Of a stretch of DNA of 64,000 nucleotides, positions 55,516-64,000 are shown piece by piece. Source of the stretch: Chlorops oryzae. Its lineage: Eukaryota > Arthropoda > Insecta > Diptera > Chloropidae. Within the stretch, counting starts at the first letter, position 1. Each line of letters opens with the position of its first letter. The notes under the pieces were generated by a model. That model was not told the origin of the DNA. It did not search any database and saw nothing but the letters and a program-made list of their open reading frames with translations. The stretch covers positions 20,783,869-20,847,868 of the forward strand of contig CM035809.1 of NCBI GenBank assembly GCA_020466095.1. The letters are read 5' to 3'. A program made the translations under genes and the position numbers.

Positions 55516-56298
55516 CCAACCAACTAAGGTTTAGCTTAACTATCCAAGAAAATAAAAGATCTCCAACGATGGCCTGTAAACAATAAAGAGTTAAAAACGA
55601 CACTGAGGAGTTGATAATAAACAGGATCTCAATTTCTAGGTATCGCACAAGAATCCTTCAACAGGGCTCCCCGATATATTTGGTTTATTAGGTGTGAAAA
55701 GCAGGTGCTCTAGACTATGCCAAAGCAAGGACATCAAATAAAATATGGTCAAAAGTGATATTACTAAGTCTCCAGATTAGTATGACACTACCAGCTGTTA
55801 GCTTTCATTCATCGATAGAAAATCAAAATATTGACTAACTAGGTGCAGGGGAGAGCAATAAAGATCCCTCATCTATAGATTACTTCCAACTATTTACTTA
55901 AAAATGAAAAACTCCATTAAGGTTCCATATCACTTTCAAAATACGAAAGAACAAAAAACGATAAAATCGAGAAAAAGGGGATTTCCAACTTGAGTAGAAA
56001 ATCTTCTCGAAATGCCACAAATCGCACAACATTCCGCCGCCGTGCCACTTCACTTAACACCAATACCAACATTCTTACTCCTTTTCGGTCCATTACACAA
56101 CAAAGTAGAGCTTACTATAAAACCTCTACTCTGCGGATACTCTCTTCTCTCCAGTCCATTTATTATTTAATCCGAACAATAGCGAATCGTGAAGTTTTAA
56201 TTTTCATTATTTGAAGCAAGGATATAAATTTTTCGTTCGTTCGTTCGCTCGTTCGTTCCTTTCGAGTGTTTAAATACGCGGCAGCATCTTCCACTCAC

Positions 56299-56374
56299 TG
56301 AACTCCGGCAGCAATTGCAACTCATTTCCGTACATATTTCCACTTCGAAGAGCACCAGCAGCCGTGGCCGCCAT
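56299..56374 (-). CDS. candidate first coding exon of an unknown gene
   Basis: ATG at 56372-56374 in a TGACGATGG context, followed by 25 codons (MAATAAGALRSGNMYGNELQ, LLPEF) and a near-consensus donor TTCA|GTGAGTGG, leaving phase 1. A TATATAAAGG box lies at 56493-56502, predicting a 5' UTR of about 95 nt. Third positions are GC-rich compared with the surroundings. The rest of the gene should lie at lower coordinates, possibly beyond large introns; I could not find a matching acceptor exon nearby. The intron starts with an (AACG)n run at 56230-56255. No family recognised. Confidence 0.45.
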
Positions 56375-56492
56375 CGTCAGCCAGCAGTAACCTATCCTTT
56401 CTAGACGTCTACAGATGTTGTTGTAGTTGCTATAGGAATTGTATGGCCGCAGTCGGAGCAACAATTAAACGGAAGGGCTTTTAACTTATGGT

Positions 56493-56502
56493 CCTTTATA
56501 TA
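56493..56502 (-). promoter_or_regulatory. TATA box upstream of the 56299-56374 exon
   Basis: Minus-strand TATATAAAGG, about 120 nt before the ATG; no strict TCAGT initiator follows at the expected distance. Confidence 0.5.
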
Positions 56503-58027
56503 GCTGCATAATCTATACCTTCGACTCCACCAACGTTGCTAGTCTTTCTATCTTTCTATTCCCCAAGAATTTATGTTTTACGAGTATAACCCAAAAAAAG
56601 GGGGCGCAAATTCTGTCGCTACCTGCGAAAAAGAAAAAAAAAATCAATAAAAAAATAAGGAAGAAACCAAAGAAAAACCGAAGCAAGAACGCGGAAAATG
56701 CTCAAAGCAAAGTAGTAAAAGTCGTCGGTAATGTGGACAAACAGAAAAATGGAAAAAAAATATAAAAAAAATGAAATAAAAAGAAATAACGCAAGAAAGA
56801 GACCCGCCTAAACCGTGAAAAAGTCGTCTGCGGGTCTTAAGGTCTTCTTTGAGTCTTTTATTTGCATCAAGGACTCGAGAGCACATGCATCAGCAGCGAG
56901 GCTGGCGACATGAACTAGGCACGTCCCTTTTTTTTTTCTTGCTCGCTCTCTCCCTTTTCTTTTTGGTGAAAATGCATTCCGCAAAGATTACGAAGGAAGT
57001 ATGTGCTTAACACGGGAAAAACGCTGTTTTCTGATTAAGGACGTGCGAAATTAATGCGGATTAAAGGGGACTGAATTTCGCATGCTTAACTCGGGTTAAA
57101 TGCTTTAAGTGGGAGATAAGAATCTCACACTTTATTTGAAGAGGACTTTTACTGTTGAGAAGGCAGTAGACTTATTTGTAGAAAATTAATAGTGATGGTA
57201 GTCATATATGGTTTTAGTGATTTATATTCGAGAAAGGCCTTATAAAGAGATTCATATTTGGATTTATCTTGTAAATGAGGTGTCAAAACTCGGTTACAGG
57301 TAGAAGGTTCTAGTTCTAAGATATCTGTTCTTAATCCTTTATAATCTTATTGTCATTAATGATGCGAATCCTTTTGATCTTTTTATGTTCCTCAGGGTCT
57401 TCTTTACCCCTTTATTGTTTACAGGTCATTCGGTTGACCAGATTTTTTGACCTTTTTCTTTTAAAATATTGTAAAGTTCTTTTCTTCCATCCTTTTGATG
57501 AGTGGCTCTTTCCTTTTACACTAGTAAAAGTCCACAAATTATTGACTATGGAACAATTCTCGTGAACTTTCCCACACTGATTAGGGATGATGGAAATTCC
57601 TTTATCAATCTCGTTAGCGTTTTCTTTCGCCTTTTATAATCGTTAATCGATAAAAATGGTTTGAGTGCATTCGCAAGTCTGTGGTTTTGGAATAGAGTAG
57701 AAAGAAATAGAGGGATTCCTGTTGACCTCATGAGTGGCATAAATAATTTGCATCTAAAATCGGACCTCCCTTTACCATGGACCACTATTACTCAAATAAG
57801 ATTCCTCTTCATAATTTTCAAAACTCTTTCCTCTTTTATATAAACAGACCTTCTTTTCTTTCTCTTTTTTCTTGGGAAGTATATTCTCTTACTGTTCAAT
57901 CTCGTAATTCTTTGAAACTGGATATTCCTATTACTATTTTTTTAATCCTTCAAAGCAGATGGAGCCTGCACCACACCCAACAAATACAAAAAAAAATTAA
58001 AAAGTTAAAGAATTTCGATACAATTCA

Positions 58028-58481
58028 TTGCTTTCCGATATCTCCTTTTCCAATACCAGGGTTCCCCTGGCAACAGTGAAACTCCTCATTAAACAAGAGT
58101 ACCTAAACCTTGCGACCAAGCGCTGGTTCGAAGAAGATTCCTGCTGGGTTACCAGACAAACCTGGCCATATCTGAGCAAGAGACGGTCCAGAGATCTAGT
58201 GGGACTAAGCAACGCCGCCATACATTAAACGGTATCAATACTCACCGGTCGCTGCCTCAACGGCAGGCATGCAGCAAGGCTAGGTGTCCCAAATAATGAC
58301 TTTCGCTGAAGCTGTCGCTCAGAGGAGGAGGAAGAATCTATCCTCCACCTCATGTGTCAATGCCCGACCCAAGCAAGAAGAAGAATATCGTTATTAGGGT
58401 GTTCCATGTTCATCATCCTCTCGTAGCTATCTGAAATTAGAATTACAGACATTGCCCGGTTCATCAGGAACTCTAAATAGC
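58028..58481 (+). pseudogene. non-LTR retrotransposon ORF2 C-terminal fragment, inactivated
   Basis: The + frame reads KRWFEEDSCWVTRQTWP, SKRRSRDLVGLSNAAIH, then after an in-frame TAA (58226-58228) VSILTGRCLNGRHAARLGVP and, after a TGA replacing the first zinc-knuckle region, SCRSEEEEESILHLMCQCP. It ends DIARFIRNSK and TAG at 58479-58481, the usual end of I-group LINE ORF2. Same protein region as the 47.2-kb fragment but a different family member. The N-terminal RT and endonuclease domains are absent. Confidence 0.88.
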
Positions 58482-61400
58482 TCCCCAATTAAATTGTAGG
58501 AAAGGTCGTGTTATCCTTATACCTGCCTCTATAGAATGAAAGGAAGGGACCCTTTTTGCTAAAGCGGAAATAAGTTGCCAGAAAACAAATTTTTAAAAAT
58601 GTATCGATAATTTATTAAATTTGTCGATATTTTCTTAAATCTTCCCATCACTCTTGGTTCATTTTGGATTATTCTTCCAAATTTCAAACTCTTTTTTGTC
58701 TCTTGAAAATAGAGGCGCTTCCTTTAGCATTCTTTTCTGTTGAGAGTCTCTGCTTCTACTTTCGATTCCTTTAATTTCTTTTATTAAATTGAAATTATTT
58801 TTCCTTTTTTTAATTTGGTTTGAATTTTTTAATTTTATCGATTTTATGGCAAGCTGAGATCACAGTCAAGACTGTGGAATTAGTTCTCTCAATCGAAAAA
58901 AATTATACAAATTGACCAATTCAGGAGGAAAGTCTTCCAAGCCTACAAACTGTATGAAACTTGTTTCCCCTTAGAGTAAAACCTTCACCTTTCCACCGAC
59001 ATTCAGAAGCTTATTCAACATTATTTAAGGCAAAAAAGCAATAAAAATAATGACAAGGAAGAGAAAAAGAAATAAATTTCCATTTAACACGTCGAAAGAA
59101 GGCGAAAATTTGCAACCCCAAAGCGAGGACAAATTTCTAAACATTCAAAGCCCATAAAATTCTGTCCTCCTTTTTAAATGCCGAGAAAATTAATTCAAGC
59201 GCAATCGATAAAGATGCGAGAAATGAAATGAAAATTTTTTTATAATATTTATTTATTTATTTTTTGTTTTTTATATTTTGTAACTCAATTGAATTAACGC
59301 AAAAAATAAAAAAGGATGCTGGTCCATTTAAGCTTATTTATAACACTCTCCTTGTCTGATGGTGGAAAAAAATTTGTTTCTTCTTTTGAGTAAATATTTG
59401 TGACATTCATCGCTGGCTCTGGTGGGCTGTTTAGATTTTTTTGTTTTTTTTTGGCATCTCATTCAATGTTTTTATTTGAAAAACTCGGTAATTTGATCGT
59501 CCAGGATATGACAGAAGATATGCCGGCATATTGAAAATGGAAGCTGTCATCCGTTTTCCTTGCTTCGGCGCGCTTTTCCTTCCGACTTATAATGCTCGCT
59601 TGTGTAAATAAAAGCACTTTCGCCTTATTGTGATGATTTTTTTTTTTTTGCAGCAGCAGCTCTCTTCCTTCTTGAGTCTTGAGGCATATCGAATCGAAAG
59701 CAAATTTGCACCACAAAATTGAATTGAATTGATAATTCAATTAAGGAAATATTTTCCAGTTTTCTCCTCCCACTCGGTTTATTTGAAAATTCCTTCTTTT
59801 TTTTCAAATTTTTTTTTTTTTTTTTTTTACGAATTTTGATTGATTTGCGCGGCAATTTGGAGCTTGGAGAAAAATTCCTTTTGGCATTAAAATCTTTCAT
59901 TTCGTACCTATCAATTTCGTTTCGATTTTTTTCCCCCCCTCACAAATGCTGACGGCTATTGTTGGTTTAATTCTTGGATTATTTGATTAGCTTGATTGAT
60001 GAATTTGCGTGAATTTTTTTTTTTAATAGCAAAAGAAGAGGAAAAATGATGGGAGGAAAATTGAGAAAAATAAAAAATATATTGTATTTTCATGTTCAGC
60101 GAAATCAACACTAATTGAGGCTGCTTGAAGCTGCCAGAGTTTTTCTTAGTGTGTATTTTTCAAAGCTTCTTCGTTTTCATTGACGTTAATGGAAGATTGA
60201 AGGAATGTTTCCAATAAAGCATTAACATTTATGAACCAGGATCAAAGCGAACGCGATCGATACTACAAAACAAGATATATTAGCAGTGGACCTAAGTGAA
60301 GGGATACTCATTAGAGTGTCCAAAAAAAATTTTTTTTTGTCTTAAGGATTATTATTTTGAAAGGTTTTGGGGTAAAGTATTTTTGGCCAATTTTTCGAAA
60401 TTTTTGAAAGCGTTTTTTAGGCTTCGATAAAAAAAAATTCATGGTTTTCTAAAAGTGTTTGACTTTCAAGGGAAGATTTTTGCTAACAGCAAAATTTTTC
60501 AACACATTGAGGCACTAGTTGGGGGAAAAATTCAAGCTTTATTTACATCCATAAAAAACTAAAATTTTACTCATTTTAGTGGTAATTTAGGCGTCATGAA
60601 TTTGGCGCCATTTGGAAATAAATTCAAAAGTCTCGAAAAGGAGACTTCAAAGCTTTTAAATTTGTTTAAGAAAATCGGGAAAATTAACCATACAGTTCAG
60701 TAAAGGACAGTGAAGTCCTTAAATATTTGTAACAAGAAATTGTACATTTAACACGTGTGGTTTTCAAGCTATGTTCCATTATAATCTGGGAAATACTATT
60801 GTAAAAATACGTTGCATACTTAAAGGCAATAATTTGTAATTTTATAGAAATTGAAAGGATATCCCGTTACTATCCGGTATCCAGCATATTCGGCTGAAAA
60901 GTAACTATTAATCTGGGTACCGGATATTAAAGCTCCATCCGGCCGGATATCGCATAACAAAAATTTATAATTGTGATTTTTATTCGATATTCGGCCTTTA
61001 ATTTCTATATGTGAAAAATCGTTGGTCTCGCTTTAGGCTCCTATAAATTTATAATTATTCCATAAAATGCTGGTGATTTGCACATTTATTACACAATATA
61101 GGGAAAGGGGTTTGAATGATTTGCGGATATCCTTTAAGCCTTTTTTAAGCTTCGTTCATAGAGGCTTAAAATGATGTATGTAAGTTGGTATCAAACTATT
61201 CAAATGCATACGTTTAGGTACTGAATTTAACATTTTTTCTGTTGTCCTATTAATATGTCTCGTCAAATTTGAAGCAATATTTGTTTTCGACTGCCTTTTA
61301 ACGAAGCAACGAACCCACAGCTGCCGAGCTGCTTAACGCGAATGGTAGTAGAAAATCTTTTTCGGTCCCACTGTAAATTAACTAATAAATGAAAAAGGCT

Positions 61401-62927
61401 TCTCCCAATATAACTTCTTTTGCATTGGAAAAGAATTCAACTATCCGGTCAACAAATATCTGGCTATTCGGCCTCTATTATTATCGTTGTTTAGTTGACC
61501 CATGCGTTTCTTTTGGGAATCCTTGGGAAGTTAAAAAAAATTACCTTCTACTATGAATTATCTTTAAAAATCTTTCCTTATTCCTAGGAATGAACTTCCA
61601 TAAGACCGTTCTCTTCCCTCTCTCAGCGTAAGTGCTTTACGCTCTGCCCAAAATGCCACCGATCAAAAAGCACTTTATGTTAAACATTTTCAGAACTTTG
61701 AGCAAAAACTATATTAGCAAAAGATTCCAACGTCATTTATTGAGCTCTTTTACTCCTAATAACCTCGTAAAGGTACACCGCAATGTCAAAAAAAGAAAAA
61801 CAGAAAATGAAATAAATTCGAGAGTAAAATAAAACCGCACAGCAACCCCTTAAAGCATACTTCAAATCCTTTACTTCCGCAACACTTGTCGCACACTCTC
61901 AGACGAGCCTCATATCCACACGTGCTATTGTTGAGATCGCTTTTGTTGTAAACACATGGGAACCAACGTGCACATAGCCGTACTTGAGTCTTTTATGCCC
62001 ACATAAAAACAAAACAAAAAATAAAAAAAAGTAAACAAAACAAAAAAAGAAAAAAACAAAGAATCACCAGATGAAAATGTTGAAAAAGGAGTAGAAATTG
62101 TCCTTCTTCGTTCGATGTTTGAAGCTGTTTGAACCAAATATTGGGTGCGCAAATTGAAAGAGGGGTTATTCTTTGCCATTGAGTGAGAGGCGCAGACACA
62201 TACATAAACACTAAATTCGTGCCTATATTGGCTTAGGAGGCTTCCGTGTGTGTGTGTGTATGTGTTTGTGCGTGTGTGCGTGACGGCAGTAAAAGAGCTT
62301 TTATGTCGTATCAACAAAATCAGTTTAGCTAACGTAAGCGATGGCACAAAAGACAACAGCGAACATCGTTGCGCCTGTCGGTGATGCAAAAATGTCGTAC
62401 GGGGATATTTCTCGGCAGATTCGCTGTCAGCTTATCGTCAGTGTCGGGCGGGGGTAAGCCAAGAAACAGTTTTTATCAGATTGCTTTGTAGGTGAAAGGG
62501 TCGGAAGGGGTGATTCGCTTGCTTTTATTATGAGTCAACGTTGTCACGTTGAGTTTTATGTTGCACGAGAGAAGTTAAGGTGCAAAAATAGAGCACCCGA
62601 GGCTATTCAACTGAAAGTGAACGACTTTTTTTTTTCTTCCGCAACTCAAAATTGATGAAAAGAAAATTGAGCTGTCTTTTAGGCGGGGGAAAATAACGGG
62701 TTTATTAGGGATATTCAATATAGTGCTGGAAAGCGCTCTGATATTAAATACATATGAATTTTCAGTTTAAAGTTGAAACATTATATTCAGCCCCTAAAAG
62801 TATACTTATGAATGTTTTGAGAGCTCATTGTCTTAGAGCGTTAAGTTGTAAAATGGATTCTGAAATGCTTGTTCAAATAGACTCCCGAGCAAATATTCTG
62901 TGTCCTAAAGAATTAGTGACTCCCAAG
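58482..62927. other. no gene supported
   Basis: AT-rich with a GTGT-rich microsatellite near 62246-62285, ATCCGGCCGGATAT-like words at 60860-60960 and 61440-61480, and a copy of the GCATACGTTTAGGTACTGAATTTAA word at about 61207. ORFs at 61632, 61925 and 62754 lack supporting features. Confidence 0.3.
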
Positions 62928-63100
62928 GGAGCGTTCAAGTATTACGTAACGTAACTATTGAAGATTTTTAACCCCTCTGCTCCCGTTATCGTTTTTTTTT
63001 TTTGTACAGGCCAGTAAGACATCGTAACGTTTTATAATACCCATCCAACCCACCCCCACCCCACTCCCCTAATTGCGTTACGTAATACTTGAACGCTCCT
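62928..63100. mobile_element. 173-bp MITE with GGAGCGTTCAAG ends
   Basis: Inverted ends of about 27 bp: GGAGCGTTCAAGTATTACG TAACG at the left and GCGTTACGTAATACTTGAACGCTCC at the right. The interior has a T-run and CCCACCCCCACCCC. No clear target duplication. Confidence 0.82.
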
Positions 63101-63189
63101 TAATTTGGAGTCAAGATTTTGGTTAATGTCACTTTAGTGATATTTTTAATTTATTTCGGAATCGTCGTGGACCAATTTTTCGGATCCAA

Positions 63190-63740
63190 CCATTTTTACA
63201 TTTTTTTTGTTGAAGTAATTTTGGACTAGTTTCGGAGTCATTTCGGAGCCGTTTCGAACTCGATTTAGGGTCATTCAGAGCCATTTTGAAGTCGGTTCGG
63301 AGTCATTTCGGAGTCGTTTCGGAGTCATTACGGAGCCATTTTTCAGTCAGCTCGGTGATATTTCGTCGTCATTTCGAATTGACATTCAGAGATTTTAAAC
63401 AGACATATATTGATAAAAATTTAGATTACTTTCGGACTTTTGTCATATTTCGGAGTCGTTTCGGACTCGAGTTTTTAGCACCAATTTTCTTCAATTTTCT
63501 CGGAGTCATTTTGGGATCATTTTTTTGTACTATAAGTAATATTTTTCATATTTCGAAGCCATTTCGGAGTGAGTTCGGAGTAATTTAAATTTATTTTAAA
63601 AAAGTTAATATTTTTCAAGGCCTTTTATTTGTGTTCTTGATATTTTCGTCGTACTTCGGAGTCATTTTGGACTAAATTTTTAAGACTAAATTTTTCTCAA
63701 TTTTTCGGAGTTATTTCCGAGCCATTTTTCTGAACCTTTT
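63190..63740. repeat. degenerate TTTCGGAGTCA tandem array, locus 2
   Basis: Same 11-12 bp word as at 6680-7330 (TTTCGGAGTCA, TTCGGAGCCG, TTTCGGACTCG), densest at 63225-63345. The + ORF 63286-63588 (SHFGVVSESLRSHF) is a translation of the repeat. Confidence 0.85.
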
Positions 63741-64000
63741 ATATTGTAAAGCATCCAGACTCATACCCTCCCACACTCCGAAAATGTTCGCTGAATATTA
63801 ATTAAAATTATTTCGCACTCCAGTGAGCTTTGGCCCCTTCAATTATGCTACGAAAGCCTCAATTACTTTTGACTTAAAATACGAAAATTCTTCATCCTTT
63901 CCGTATTCACTCAACCAAATCATAGTCAAGACCAACACGGGTCAGGAATCAATATTTACATAAAGGCTTAACAGTATAAGAACTGCGAGGAAGCTTTTCG

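Overview
The window looks like a repeat-rich, AT-rich stretch of a higher fly (Brachycera) genome. Evidence: genes split by 46-125 bp introns, TATA plus TCAGT-type initiators, an insect-type UDP-glucuronosyltransferase, a Himar1-like mariner, Tc1 and hAT elements, I/R1-type LINE tails and a tRNA-derived SINE. A 100-N assembly gap lies at 42406-42505. Species cannot be fixed from the sequence. All homology statements come from motif recognition and memory, not database searches.

Layout. 1-1159: the 3' part of a UDP-glycosyltransferase that starts upstream. 2281-8370: mostly transposon-derived (569-bp TIR element, 83-bp pogo-like MITE, 593-bp TA-flanked element, a TTTCGGAGTCA degenerate array), with one unrecognised 3' exon candidate at 8040. 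8375-11590: a hAT-like element whose interior received a Tc1-like element with IR/DR ends and a dead transposase. 14.3-28.1 kb is the gene-bearing core: several very small genes, most with signal peptides. I assembled three by hand from splice sites whose phases agree: a 5-exon 106-aa protein (14406-14993, +), a 3-exon 116-aa protein (16884-20461, -) and the 3' end of an unknown gene inside its large intron (19181-19494, -). To these add a terminal exon at 20936-21075 (-), an intact single-exon 72-aa secreted protein with TATA, initiator and poly(A) signal (26964-27182, -), a divergent neighbour (27453, +) and a two-exon cysteine-containing candidate (27833-28060, -). 28269-29561 holds a structurally complete Himar1-like mariner inserted in an older MITE.

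From 30 kb to the end almost nothing codes convincingly: long simple-sequence arrays (GTTAA satellite, about 1 kb polypurine block, about 1 kb GAGA block), dispersed repeats in several copies, LINE 3' fragments (47.2 and 58.0 kb), small MITEs, a degenerate tandem array at 51.0-51.8 kb, and one plausible TATA-driven first coding exon (56299-56374, -). Parts of this region (37.6-39.2 and 49.5-53.3 kb) have the richer composition of 5' UTRs or regulatory DNA, but I could not prove exons there.

The best candidate for something undescribed is the group of small secreted-protein genes at 14-28 kb. They are short, split or isolated enough to escape ORF-based annotation. Two of them share the same junction design: a signal peptide or unknown first exon joined in phase 1 to a second exon starting with Asp-Ala.
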